DNA of 18,106 nucleotides from an uncultured Ruminococcus sp. (lineage in GTDB: Bacteria > Bacillota > Clostridia > Oscillospirales > Ruminococcaceae): contig CALGTV010000071.1 in assembly GCA_937902395.1 (NCBI GenBank), positions 1-18,106 of the forward strand, read 5' to 3'. Position numbers and translations under genes: made by a program. The notes beneath the pieces are model-generated. The model saw only the letters and a program-made list of their open reading frames with translations. It was not told where the DNA came from and ran no database searches. Shown piece by piece: positions 6,776-15,189 of the stretch (position 1 is the first letter of the stretch; each line of letters opens with the position of its first letter).

Positions 6776-8944
6776 CTACTCCTTTTTGAATTTAAGAGTT
6801 CTTATTGAATTGAGAATAAGCAGCATTGCAACTCCAGAATCTGCAAAAACAGCAAGCCACATATTCGCATAACCTAATATACCCAGAATGAGAACCAGTG
6901 CCTTGATTCCCAATGCAAAAATAATATTCTGATATGATATACGCAATGTTTTATCAGCAATTTTCTTGGCAGAAACAACTGCTGTAGGTTCACTGTTCAT
7001 AAATACAGCGTCTGCGGCTTCAAGAGCGATATCAGAGCCGCTTTGCATTGCGCCGCCTACGTCTGCACCCGCAAGTACAGGTGCATCATTTATACCGTCT
7101 CCAATAAACATCACAGCACCACTTTTTTCGCGGATTCTGTTAAGCTCAGCAAGTTTTTCATCGGGCATGAGATCGCTTATTATTTCATCAATACCAATTG
7201 AATTTCCTACAGCATCTGCATTATCAGCTTTATCGCCTGTAAGCATAACTGTGTGAATTCCCATTTTTTTCAGCTGAGAAATTGCATCTGCCGAGGTATT
7301 TTTTACGGAATCCGACACCACAATCCGTCCTATGATTTTATCATTAACAGAAACGTATACTACGTTTCCGAGAGTGATTTCAGACATATGTGGGATAGAT
7401 ATATTTTTTTCGCTCATAAGCTTTTTATTGCCGCATAATATACTTTTATTATCCAGAATCGCATAAACGCCTTTGCCTGCCAATTCTCCCGATGATTGCG
7501 GCTGAGACAGTTCGATGCCACTATTTTTACAATATGATGTAATACTTTCAGCAACAGGATGTGTCGAAATCTGCTCACAGCTTCCGCAAATTCTGAGAAG
7601 CTCATTTTCTTTGTAAGTATCACAAACCTGAATATCTGTTACAGTAAAACTTCCACTTGTGAGAGTTCCTGTTTTGTCGAAAATCACTGTTCTGACTTTT
7701 CCTAAAGCTTCAAGAGAATTTCCACCTTTAAAAAGTATTCCCATTTTTGAAGCTGCGCCAATTCCGGAAAAATAAGCAAGGGGAACGCTGAGAACCAAAG
7801 CACATGGACAGCTTATAACAAGGAATGTCAGTGCTGAGTAAATCCATTTTTGTGAATTGTCTGTGAAAATTGAGCCAAGCAAGGCAGTCAATACAGCAAT
7901 AATTATAACAGCAGGTGTGTATATTTTTGAGAAACGCGTAATAAAACGGTCTATTTGTGGCTTTTGAGATGTAGCATCTTCAACTGCCTGTGCAATTCTT
8001 GAAATCATAGATTCCGAAGCGGCCGCAGTAACTTCCATTGTAAAAGTATCTGCAAGATTTATACAGCCGGACATAAGCTTATCGCCTTTTCGAACTGTAA
8101 GCGGAACAGGCTCTCCATTTATAGCTGATGTATCAAGCCTTGATTCGCCGTCTGCCATAATTCCGTCGGCGGCTATACGCTCACCAGTTTTAATCAGCAG
8201 TATATCTCCGACTTTAATTTCATCTGAGTCAATACTGATGTAATCGCCGTTTCTTAAAACAGTTGCTTTTTCAACTTTAAGAGCAGCAACATCTGTAATT
8301 GCTTTACGACTTTTAGCTACAGCATGGTTTTCAAATAATTCACCGATTTTGAAGAATAGAACAACTCCCACAGCTTCAGAATATTCGCCAAGTATAAAAG
8401 CTCCGATTGTTGCAATGGTCATGAGGAAGTTTTCGTCAAAGAAGTTCCCTTTAAGGATATTTTTCACCGTAGGAGTAAGGACATTGAAGCCAAGGAGAAG
8501 ATACGCCGCAATATAAATCAACAAAGTCATCGAAAAACTTGTGAGGTGCTGAACAGCAATTGCAGCAACAAAAAGATGTATACCAACTACGAAAAGGAGA
8601 ATGTTTATATTTACAGTTTTTTTCTCATTGGATTTTTCATTGTGACTGTGGTGATGATGTTCATGGTCGTGACAACATTCACAATGATGCTCGTGGTTAT
8701 CTTCATCTTTAGTGTTGTTATGCCCGTGACTATCGGGGATAATTTCAACTCCTGCTTCGATTTTGTCTGCAATCCGATTAATTTCATTTAGAAGTTCTTC
8801 TGTAATATCACCTTTGATTTTAATTTTCCGCATTGGGAAATTAAGAACAGCATCCTCAATACCGTCAATTTTTTTTATAGCTTCTTCAATTTTTCCGCCG
8901 CAATGAGCACATCCCAGATTCAAAATATTATAATTTTTTTCCAT
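6776..8944 (-). CDS. cadA: P1B-type Zn2+/Cd2+-transporting ATPase (CadA/ZntA family)
   Basis: A 722-residue heavy-metal efflux pump of the plasma membrane. The N-terminal HMA domain (residues 4-70) has GCAHC (Cys12, Cys15). Residues 73-102 form a His/Cys-rich stretch with more than ten His and CECC, a likely metal-binding linker. ISCPCAL in a membrane helix (CPC 379-381), the phosphorylated Asp423 in DKTGTLT, THPVAES (the P1B HP motif), TGDKADN and GDGIND (615-620) complete the ATPase core. Lys681 and the ADSG motif (Asp702) of the last helices are typical of Zn/Cd/Pb rather than Cu pumps. I chose ATG 8944; a TTG at 8962 lacks a good site, though GGAG sits a long 12 nt before the ATG. The symbol reflects family; Zn versus Cd is not decided. 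Confidence 0.93.
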   Translation of the reverse strand: MEKNYNILNLGCAHCGGKIEEAIKKIDGIEDAVLNFPMRKIKIKGDITEELLNEINRIADKIEAGVEIIPDSHGHNNTKDEDNHEHHCECCHDHEHHHHSHNEKSNEKKTVNINILLFVVGIHLFVAAIAVQHLTSFSMTLLIYIAAYLLLGFNVLTPTVKNILKGNFFDENFLMTIATIGAFILGEYSEAVGVVLFFKIGELFENHAVAKSRKAITDVAALKVEKATVLRNGDYISIDSDEIKVGDILLIKTGERIAADGIMADGESRLDTSAINGEPVPLTVRKGDKLMSGCINLADTFTMEVTAAASESMISRIAQAVEDATSQKPQIDRFITRFSKIYTPAVIIIAVLTALLGSIFTDNSQKWIYSALTFLVISCPCALVLSVPLAYFSGIGAASKMGILFKGGNSLEALGKVRTVIFDKTGTLTSGSFTVTDIQVCDTYKENELLRICGSCEQISTHPVAESITSYCKNSGIELSQPQSSGELAGKGVYAILDNKSILCGNKKLMSEKNISIPHMSEITLGNVVYVSVNDKIIGRIVVSDSVKNTSADAISQLKKMGIHTVMLTGDKADNADAVGNSIGIDEIISDLMPDEKLAELNRIREKSGAVMFIGDGINDAPVLAGADVGGAMQSGSDIALEAADAVFMNSEPTAVVSAKKIADKTLRISYQNIIFALGIKALVLILGILGYANMWLAVFADSGVAMLLILNSIRTLKFKKE

Positions 8945-8969
8945 AACAGCTTCAGTCTCCAATCATCTT

Positions 8970-8991
8970 TATATGAACATCTGTTCATATA
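8970..8991. promoter_or_regulatory. ArsR/SmtB-type operator palindrome of the metal ATPase operon
   Basis: ATATGAACA-TC-TGTTCATAT (8971-8990) is a perfect 9-2-9 inverted repeat, 10-2-10 when the flanking T-A pair is counted. It matches the ATGAACA-n2-TGTTCAT operators of SmtB/CzrA/CadC repressors. It starts 4 bp downstream of the -10 box, over the expected transcription start, so bound repressor should block initiation. No such repressor gene is in the window. Confidence 0.85.
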
Positions 8992-8994
8992 TCT

Positions 8995-9023
8995 ATAATA
9001 TCATATTTTTTTCCATTTGTCAA
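8995..9023 (-). promoter_or_regulatory. Sigma-A promoter of the metal ATPase operon
   Basis: On the minus strand, TTGACA (9018-9023), a 17-bp spacer and TATTAT (8995-9000) with TGA before it. The palindromic operator lies just downstream, consistent with metal-induced derepression. Confidence 0.85.
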
Positions 9024-9040
9024 TAGGGAAGCTGAAAATT

Positions 9041-9076
9041 TATAAAAAATATCGCAGAAAAATTAATTTCTGCGAT
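9041..9076 (-). terminator. Terminator after the DNA ligase gene
   Basis: ATCGCAGAAA (9051-9060) pairs perfectly with TTTCTGCGAT (9067-9076) around a 6-nt loop. On the minus strand it starts 7 nt after the ligase stop and is followed by ATTTTTTATA, a good U-tract. It ends the long minus-strand operon just upstream of the metal ATPase promoter. Confidence 0.88.
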
Positions 9077-9083
9077 AAATCTG

Positions 9084-11036
9084 CTATTCAGACATATTTT
9101 TAAACTCTTCTTCTGTAATAATTGCAACTCCGAGCTCTTTTGCTTTCTTATTCTTAGACGAATTTGAAGTAGAGTCGTTATTTATAAGATAATCTGTTTT
9201 TGAAGATACAGCAGAAGCAACTTTTCCGCCTTTTGATTCTATAAATACTTTTAAATCATTACGATTTTTCCAAATATTTACAGAACCGGTTACAACGAAA
9301 GTTTTTCCTGATATTGCAGAATCTGTTTCAATCATTTCTGGTTCAGATATTTCTAATTCTGCAAGCAATTCGCGATATTCTTTAAGATTTTTTTCATTTT
9401 TGAAGAAATTAACAAAATCTCCTGCAAGAATATCACCGATAGTGTCAATAGCAGTAAGCTGTTCTATTGTAAGATTTTCGAGCATGTCAGGGGAGGAATA
9501 AACAGAGCAGATAAGCCTTGAAGCAGCTCTGCCAATATTAGAAATTCCCATTGCATATAGAACACGGCTAAGATCTGTTTTTCGAGAGTTATTAATTGCC
9601 TGCCACAGCTTTTCATATGACTTTTTACCGAAACCCTCAAGGGATTCAATTTTATCTCTGTGGTTGTCGATATGGTAGAAATCCTTGAAATCACTGATAA
9701 TTCCTACGTTAATAAGCGTCTCAATTGTGGCAGTTGAAAGTCCTACAATATTCATAGCATCGCGCTGAACAAAATGCTCAAATCTGCCGATAAGCTTTGC
9801 AGGACATTCGGGATTAATGCAATAGATTGTTTCAACATCTTCATCTGATGTTCTGATTTCAGTTTTGCCATGACATACAGGACATTCACAGGGAATTTCA
9901 AGGTTATCCGAACCTGTTTTATTTTCAAGAATCTGTGGGATAATCATATTCGCTTTGTATACTGAAACTATATCACCGATACCCAGTTTAAGTTGCTTTA
10001 CAATGCTGAGATTGTGTACAGATGCTCTTGAAACGGTAGTACCCTCAAGCTCTACAGGTTCAAAAATAGCTACAGGGTTAAGCAATCCAGTACGGCTTGC
10101 TGACCATTCCACTTCCAGAAGCTTTGTATCAGCAGTTTCATCGTGCCATTTGAAAGCAATTGCGTTTCTTGGAGCATGAGAAGTCTCACCAAGACTTATG
10201 CCATATGCCACATCATCAAGCATAAGTACAAGTCCGTCGGATGGAAATTCATTTTCTGTTATAGCTGATTCATATTTTTTTACGGTTTCTTCAAGGTTAT
10301 CTTTTGTAATTTTCACACCGTCAACGCATTGGAATCCGAGGCTTGCAAGCCATTGCAGACGCTCTGCAAAGGAATTTTCATCATATCCCTCAGCGGAAAC
10401 AAGATTAAATGCAAAGAAATTTATATTTCTCTCAGCAGTAACTCTTGAATCAAGATTTCTTACAGTTCCTACACAGAGATTACGAGGATTTTTATATTTT
10501 GCACTATCTTCAATTTTTGAATTTATGCGCTGAAAATCGCTGTACTTCATAAGTGCTTCACCGCGAATCACAAGTTTTTTATCAAATGGGATAGCAGTAG
10601 GAATTCCGATGATATGGCGTGCATTAGCAGTTATGTCTTCGCCCGTTTCGCCATTTCCGCGGGTTACAGCCTGTATTAGTCTGCCGTTTTCATAAGTTAA
10701 TACGATAGTAAGCCCGTCAAGTTTCCAGCTGAGAAAACCGACGTTCTCACCAAGCCAACTTATCAGCTCAGATATACTTTTGGTTTTGTCAAGGGAAAGC
10801 ATTTTTGAGGTATGCTTCACTTTTTTTAATTCTGAGGAAACTTCATATCCCACTTTCTGAGTGCGGCTTCCACTGAGAATGACACCTGTTTCCATTTCGA
10901 GTCTTTCTAATTCGTCATAAAGCGTATCATATTCGCGGTCGGACATAATCTCCATACCGGTATTATAGTAAGCGTCAGCAGCTTTAGCAAGAATTTTATT
11001 TAATTCTTTCATTCTGTCTATTTTAATTATATCCAT
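9084..11036 (-). CDS. ligA: NAD+-dependent DNA ligase, divergent LigA-type
   Basis: A 650-residue enzyme sealing DNA nicks with NAD+. The domain order is complete: N-terminal Ia domain (1-75), adenylation domain with the nucleophile Lys105 in WKLDG (motif I), OB fold around 312-375 (SRTGLLNPVAIFEPVELEG region), a Cys4 zinc finger (Cys385, 388, 406, 411), helix-hairpin-helix repeats (~425-560), and a BRCT domain (~574-650). Several normally invariant stretches differ: LSLDKTKS for LSLDNAFS, WKLDG for ELKIDG, NPRNLCVGTVRNLD for NPRNAAAGSLRQLD, and SRTG for GRTG. It may therefore be a second, divergent ligase rather than the main one. ATG 11036 has AAGGAG upstream, overlapping the end of the radical SAM gene (3-nt gap). 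Confidence 0.9.
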   Translation of the reverse strand: MDIIKIDRMKELNKILAKAADAYYNTGMEIMSDREYDTLYDELERLEMETGVILSGSRTQKVGYEVSSELKKVKHTSKMLSLDKTKSISELISWLGENVGFLSWKLDGLTIVLTYENGRLIQAVTRGNGETGEDITANARHIIGIPTAIPFDKKLVIRGEALMKYSDFQRINSKIEDSAKYKNPRNLCVGTVRNLDSRVTAERNINFFAFNLVSAEGYDENSFAERLQWLASLGFQCVDGVKITKDNLEETVKKYESAITENEFPSDGLVLMLDDVAYGISLGETSHAPRNAIAFKWHDETADTKLLEVEWSASRTGLLNPVAIFEPVELEGTTVSRASVHNLSIVKQLKLGIGDIVSVYKANMIIPQILENKTGSDNLEIPCECPVCHGKTEIRTSDEDVETIYCINPECPAKLIGRFEHFVQRDAMNIVGLSTATIETLINVGIISDFKDFYHIDNHRDKIESLEGFGKKSYEKLWQAINNSRKTDLSRVLYAMGISNIGRAASRLICSVYSSPDMLENLTIEQLTAIDTIGDILAGDFVNFFKNEKNLKEYRELLAELEISEPEMIETDSAISGKTFVVTGSVNIWKNRNDLKVFIESKGGKVASAVSSKTDYLINNDSTSNSSKNKKAKELGVAIITEEEFKNMSE

Positions 11037-11039
11037 AAG

Positions 11040-11978
11040 TCATTCTCCTTTATAAAATTTTCCCTGCCACATATTTCTATCAGCCATAGCCTTATCAATA
11101 CCGCCAAGAACAGCAATTTTATCCATAGTCCATTTCGGTGCAATAAGTTTTGATTTGTCGCCGTCTCCTGTTATACGTTCAATTACTGTTTCAGGAGGCA
11201 ACAATTCAAGCTGACGTACAATAATATCAATATATTCTTCACGACTTAATAGAGGAAATGACATGTTTTCATAAATATCTCCCAGTTTTGTCCCCCTTAT
11301 TATGTGAAGCATCTGCAGTTTTACACCGTCGGGGTGGAGTTTTGCCGTCTGTCTTGCAGTTTCTATCATCATTTCAACTGTCTCATCGGGTAAGCCGTTA
11401 ATAATATGCAGACATACACGAATTCCAAGATTTTTCAGTTTATAATATCCGTTTAGAAATTCTTCATGTGAATATCCTCTGTTAATTTTATCAATTGTTT
11501 TTTCGTGGACAGTCTGCATACCAAGTTCTACAGTTAGTTCTGTACATGAATTTATCTCACACAGCAATTCTAGTACATCATTAGGGAGACAGTCTGCTCT
11601 TGTGCCGATAGAAATTCCCGAAATATCAGGGAATCTTAATGCTTCATTGTAAATTTGTCTGAGTTTATCAACTGGAGCATATGTATTGGTATTCGCCTGA
11701 AAATAGGCAACAATAGGCACATCACCATTTTTTTCGCGGATTCGTTCTACTTCAAGTTCAAGCTGTTCTGTAACAGAAATATTCTTTTGAGTAAAGTAGC
11801 CGCTACCACCGTCGCAGAAGATACAGCCGCCAAATCCCCGTGTTCCGTCGATATTAGGACAGGTCATACCACAGTCAATAACTGCCTTGTATAGTTTTTT
11901 TCCATATCGCGATTTTAAATAATAGTTGAGGGTATGATATCTTTTATTATCAAAAGAATATTTAAAGGGATTTTCCAT
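11040..11978 (-). CDS. TIGR01212-type radical SAM protein (YhcC/YtqA family)
   Basis: A 312-residue radical SAM enzyme. It begins NPFKYSFDNKRYHTLNYYLK, typical of the YhcC/YtqA family. The cluster Cys are C40-x11-C52-x2-C55 within CGMTCPNIDGTRGFGGCIFC, the unusual long first spacing of this family, with another Cys at 36. Later GISIGTRADC and ELTVELGMQT match the Elp3/MiaB-type barrel. The B. subtilis homologue YtqA has been linked to tRNA wobble uridine modification (mnm5 pathway, name MnmL proposed); whether that holds here is inference, as no YtqB-type methyltransferase is adjacent. It lies between aspS and ligA. Its ribosome binding site GGAG directly follows the T-run of the aspS terminator hairpin, and no promoter of its own is visible. 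Confidence 0.9.
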   Translation of the reverse strand: MENPFKYSFDNKRYHTLNYYLKSRYGKKLYKAVIDCGMTCPNIDGTRGFGGCIFCDGGSGYFTQKNISVTEQLELEVERIREKNGDVPIVAYFQANTNTYAPVDKLRQIYNEALRFPDISGISIGTRADCLPNDVLELLCEINSCTELTVELGMQTVHEKTIDKINRGYSHEEFLNGYYKLKNLGIRVCLHIINGLPDETVEMMIETARQTAKLHPDGVKLQMLHIIRGTKLGDIYENMSFPLLSREEYIDIIVRQLELLPPETVIERITGDGDKSKLIAPKWTMDKIAVLGGIDKAMADRNMWQGKFYKGE

Positions 11979-11990
11979 ATAATCTACTCC

Positions 11991-12025
11991 AAAAAATCGC
12001 TTTCAGACCGAAATCTGAAAGCGAT
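11991..12025 (-). terminator. Terminator hairpin between aspS and the radical SAM gene
   Basis: ATCGCTTTCAGA (11996-12007) pairs perfectly with TCTGAAAGCGAT (12014-12025) over a 6-nt loop. On the minus strand it is followed by TTTTT and then at once by GGAGTAG, the ribosome binding site of the radical SAM gene. It should end most aspS transcripts and let only part continue. Confidence 0.82.
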
Positions 12026-12031
12026 TATTAG

Positions 12032-12061
12032 TTATTCGTTTTCTAATTATTCGTTTTCTAA
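12032..12061. repeat. 15-bp tandem duplication at the aspS stop codon
   Basis: Two identical adjacent 15-mers, TTATTCGTTTTCTAA (12032-12046 and 12047-12061). On the minus strand each reads Leu-Glu-Asn-Glu-stop in the aspS frame, so the last four codons and the stop have been duplicated beyond the gene end. Confidence 0.9.
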
Positions 12062-13819
12062 AAGACCGATTCCGAGAACATCAAGATTTGGCTTGTCAAC
12101 AAACGAGGGACATTCAGACATAAGCTCACTTGCATTCTGCACCTTTGGGAATGCTGTAACATCACGGAGGCTGTCGGCCTTGCACATAATCATAGCAAGA
12201 CGGTCAAGTCCAATACCCATTCCACCGTGAGGAGGTGAAGCATAGCGGTAAGCTTCAACAAGGAATCCGAACTTAGTCTCGATTTCCTCAGCAGTCATAC
12301 CGAGAGCCTCAAACATCTTCTGCTGGAGTTCAAAATCAGTAATACGCATAGAGCCGCTTGAAAGCTCAGTACCGTTGAGAACAAGATCCCAAGCCTTTGC
12401 ACGTACCTTAGCAGGATCACTGTCAAGATATTCAAGGCATTCATCCATAGGCATTGTAAAGGGATGATGTGCCGCAACCCAAGCATCACTATCCTCGTCA
12501 TACTCAAAGAATGGCATTTCTGTAATCCAAAGGAAGTTGTACTGATTTTCGTCAATTACTTCAAGTCTCTTACCGCATATCAGACGAATTGCACCGAGAG
12601 TTGAAAGAACAGTTTTTGTCTTGTCAGCACAGATAAGCACAAGGTCACCCTCATGAGCGTCAACAGCACTGCAAATTTTTTCAAGTTCACTGTCAGCAAG
12701 GAATTTCTTGAAGCTGCAATTAGGCTCGTCCGCCCAGCGGATATATGCAAGTCCCTTTGCACCAATACCTTTAGCGTGCTCAACAAGTTTGTCAATTTCC
12801 TTACGTGTATATGTAGCCGCACCATTCTTTACATTGATAGCACGAACAGAGCCACCCTCAGCGATAGCGCTCTTGAATACAACAAAATCAATATCTTTTA
12901 CAGTATCTGTAATATCCTGAATTTCGAAACCAAAACGTGTGTCAGGCTTATCAGAACCATAACGATTCATTGCATCTGCAAATGTAAGACGAGGCAGAGG
13001 AAGGGGAACATCAACGTTCATAACGTCCTTGAATACGCGCTGAACAAATCCCTCAACACAATTCTGAATATCCTCTGCTTCAACGAATGACATTTCAAGG
13101 TCAATCTGAGTGAACTCAGGCTGACGGTCAGCACGAAGGTCTTCATCACGGAAGCATCGTGCAAGCTGAATATATCTATCGTAACCAGCAACCATAAGAA
13201 GCTGTTTATAAATCTGAGGTGACTGGGGGAGTGCGTAGAATTTACCGGGATGAATACGTGAGGGGATAAGATAATCTCTTGCACCCTCAGGAGTAGACTT
13301 CATCATCATGGGCGTTTCAATTTCAAGGAATCCGTTTTCGTAGAAGTATTCACGGGTAACTCTTGCAATTTCATGACGCATAATGATATTCTGCTGGAGA
13401 GGTGCTCTTCTCAAATCAAGATAGCGATATTTCAGACGAAGCTCCTCATTTACCTTTGTCTCATTTGTAATTTCAAAGGGAGTAGTTTGAGCCTTTGAAA
13501 GAATGCGAAGGTCGTTTACAAAAATCTCAACATGACCTGTTTTCAGTTTATCATTTTTGCTTTCACGCTCAATAACTTCACCCTTTGCCATAAGAACATA
13601 TTCGCTTTTGCAGGAAGCTGCTTTTTCAAATACAGCAGGATCTGATTTATCGCTGAATGCAAGCTGAACAACACCTGTTCTATCACGAAGAACGATAAAA
13701 ATAACGCCGCCCTTATCTCTTACTCTTTCAACAAATCCGCATACTACAGCTTCTCCACCAATTTCAGTCACTTCGCCGCAGTAATGGGTTCTTTTCAAGC
13801 CTTTCATATTATCAGCCAT
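12047..13819 (-). CDS. aspS: Aspartyl-tRNA synthetase, bacterial type
   Basis: A 590-residue class IIb synthetase charging tRNA-Asp, cytosolic homodimer. Domains in order: the anticodon-binding OB fold (about 1-110, RTHYCGEV start), the catalytic core with RYLDLRR and motif 1 around FLEIETPMM, motif 2 in ARCFRDEDLRADRQPEFTQ, the bacterial GAD insertion (~280-410), and motif 3 GIGLDRLAMIM near the end. Length matches the ~590-residue bacterial form. I chose ATG 13819 (MADNMKGLKRTHYCGE), one base after the hisS stop, with GGGAGGAG inside the hisS end; an upstream ATG at 13882 lies within hisS. It is translationally coupled to hisS, a common clostridial pair. Whether it also mischarges tRNA-Asn is not decidable here. 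Confidence 0.96.
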   Translation of the reverse strand: MADNMKGLKRTHYCGEVTEIGGEAVVCGFVERVRDKGGVIFIVLRDRTGVVQLAFSDKSDPAVFEKAASCKSEYVLMAKGEVIERESKNDKLKTGHVEIFVNDLRILSKAQTTPFEITNETKVNEELRLKYRYLDLRRAPLQQNIIMRHEIARVTREYFYENGFLEIETPMMMKSTPEGARDYLIPSRIHPGKFYALPQSPQIYKQLLMVAGYDRYIQLARCFRDEDLRADRQPEFTQIDLEMSFVEAEDIQNCVEGFVQRVFKDVMNVDVPLPLPRLTFADAMNRYGSDKPDTRFGFEIQDITDTVKDIDFVVFKSAIAEGGSVRAINVKNGAATYTRKEIDKLVEHAKGIGAKGLAYIRWADEPNCSFKKFLADSELEKICSAVDAHEGDLVLICADKTKTVLSTLGAIRLICGKRLEVIDENQYNFLWITEMPFFEYDEDSDAWVAAHHPFTMPMDECLEYLDSDPAKVRAKAWDLVLNGTELSSGSMRITDFELQQKMFEALGMTAEEIETKFGFLVEAYRYASPPHGGMGIGLDRLAMIMCKADSLRDVTAFPKVQNASELMSECPSFVDKPNLDVLGIGLLENE

Positions 13820-13820
13820 A

Positions 13821-15161
13821 TTAGTTCTCTCCTCCCATGAATGAGAACAGATTTCCGTCAGCAGATTCTCCGTCCATAACATCCATTATCTTATTAAAGT
13901 AAATTTCTTCAAATACAACAGCAAATTTATCATCAAGAGTAATTTCTGTTTCGTCGCCTTTTTCCATTTCTTTGAGTTTAGCCTTACCCTGTTCAAGCTC
14001 ATTGTCGCCGAGGACTACGGTAAATGCAGCTCCTATTTTATTTGCATATTTCATCTGAGCTTTTAAACCTCTGCCCATCATGTCATATTCTGCAAAATAT
14101 CCGTACTCGCGGAGAGACTTTGAAAGCTCCATTGCCTTTTCAAGAGCAGCTTCGCCCATAGTTGCAAAGTAAATATCACACTTTTTCGGTGTGAGGTAGT
14201 CACAACCCTGCTTATCCATAACGAGAAGCAGACGTTCAATTCCCATACCAAATCCAAGAGCAGGAGTATGCTGACCGCCAAGCTGTTCAATAAGACCGTC
14301 GTAACGTCCACCGCCGCATACAGTACCCTGCGCGCCGATTTCAGTAGTTACAAATTCAAAAACGGTTTTGGTATAATAATCAAGTCCACGTACAATTTTG
14401 GGATTGACCTTGTAATCTATACCAAGCTTGCCAAGATAGCTTTTCAGCTTTTCAAAGTGATTTCCGCAATCTTCACAGAGAAAGTCGATAATCAGTGGAG
14501 CATCCTTGCCAATTTCCTGACATATGGGACTTTTGCAGTCAAGAAGTCTCATAGGATTTTTGACAAGTCTATCCTTGCAAGTATCACAAAGCTCATCCCT
14601 ACGGGCATCAAAATAAGTTTTTAAAGCCTCATGATATTTCGCACGACAAGTCGGACAGCCGATAGAATTGATATATAGTTCAATATTTTTTATTCCCAGT
14701 CTGTTAAGTAGAGTATGAGCAAGGGAAATGACTTCTGCATCAGCAGCAGGGGATGCACTTCCTGCCATTTCCAGACCAAACTGGTGAAATTCACGGAGTC
14801 TGCCTGCCTGAGGTCTTTCGTGGCGGAAACAGGAAGTTATATAGTATACTCTCTGAGGAAGTGCTTCATTGAGAAGTCCATTCTGAAGCATGGCACGAAT
14901 AGTACCTGCTGTACCCTCAGGGCGAAGCGTAAACTTTGATTCCTTAGCCATGACGGTATACATTTCTTTCTGTACAACATCAGTTGTTTCTCCTACAGAG
15001 CGAAGAAACAAATCTGTATTTTCAAAAGTAGGAAAACGAATTTCGCCAAAACCAAAACTTTCAGCGGTATCACGTGCAATTTTTTCTATTGTATGCCATT
15101 TGTGTACGTCTTTTGGAATTACATCTTCTGTACCATTTGGACGTTTGATATTGAGAGCCAT
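13821..15161 (-). CDS. hisS: Histidyl-tRNA synthetase
   Basis: A 446-residue class IIa synthetase charging tRNA-His. It starts MALNIKRPNGTEDVIP, the normal HisRS N-terminus. Motif 2 FRHERPQAGRLREFHQ is at 112-127, the histidine-binding RGLDYYTKTVFEF at 258-270, and motif 3 GFGMGIER at 303-310. A Cys-rich insertion (Cys169, 172, 192, 195, 209, 214, 229, 232) is typical of Firmicutes HisRS and probably binds zinc. I chose ATG 15161, with AGAAAGG upstream; an in-frame ATG at 15185 would add eight residues and overlaps a hairpin. The C-terminus is ~20 residues longer than usual (GESADGNLFSFMGGEN). There is no T-box: only ~90 nt separate it from mgsA, holding two plain hairpins. Confidence 0.95.
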   Translation of the reverse strand: MALNIKRPNGTEDVIPKDVHKWHTIEKIARDTAESFGFGEIRFPTFENTDLFLRSVGETTDVVQKEMYTVMAKESKFTLRPEGTAGTIRAMLQNGLLNEALPQRVYYITSCFRHERPQAGRLREFHQFGLEMAGSASPAADAEVISLAHTLLNRLGIKNIELYINSIGCPTCRAKYHEALKTYFDARRDELCDTCKDRLVKNPMRLLDCKSPICQEIGKDAPLIIDFLCEDCGNHFEKLKSYLGKLGIDYKVNPKIVRGLDYYTKTVFEFVTTEIGAQGTVCGGGRYDGLIEQLGGQHTPALGFGMGIERLLLVMDKQGCDYLTPKKCDIYFATMGEAALEKAMELSKSLREYGYFAEYDMMGRGLKAQMKYANKIGAAFTVVLGDNELEQGKAKLKEMEKGDETEITLDDKFAVVFEEIYFNKIMDVMDGESADGNLFSFMGGEN

Positions 15162-15189
15162 AAAATCAGCCTTTCTTATTAACATGAAA

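Noticed and set aside
8546..8791. Plus-strand 81-codon frame opposite the ATPase N-terminus
   Set aside because: It is the antisense of the His-rich segment, giving a Val/Met-rich pseudo-hydrophobic protein without a ribosome binding site.
8945..8962. TTG start of the metal ATPase at 8962
   Set aside because: No ribosome binding site at proper distance; the HMA domain begins right after ATG 8944, though the GGAG spacing there is long.
13820..13882. Upstream start of aspS at 13882
   Set aside because: The extra 21 residues overlap the hisS end and are not part of AspRS; ATG 13819 has a strong ribosome binding site and gives the normal N-terminus.
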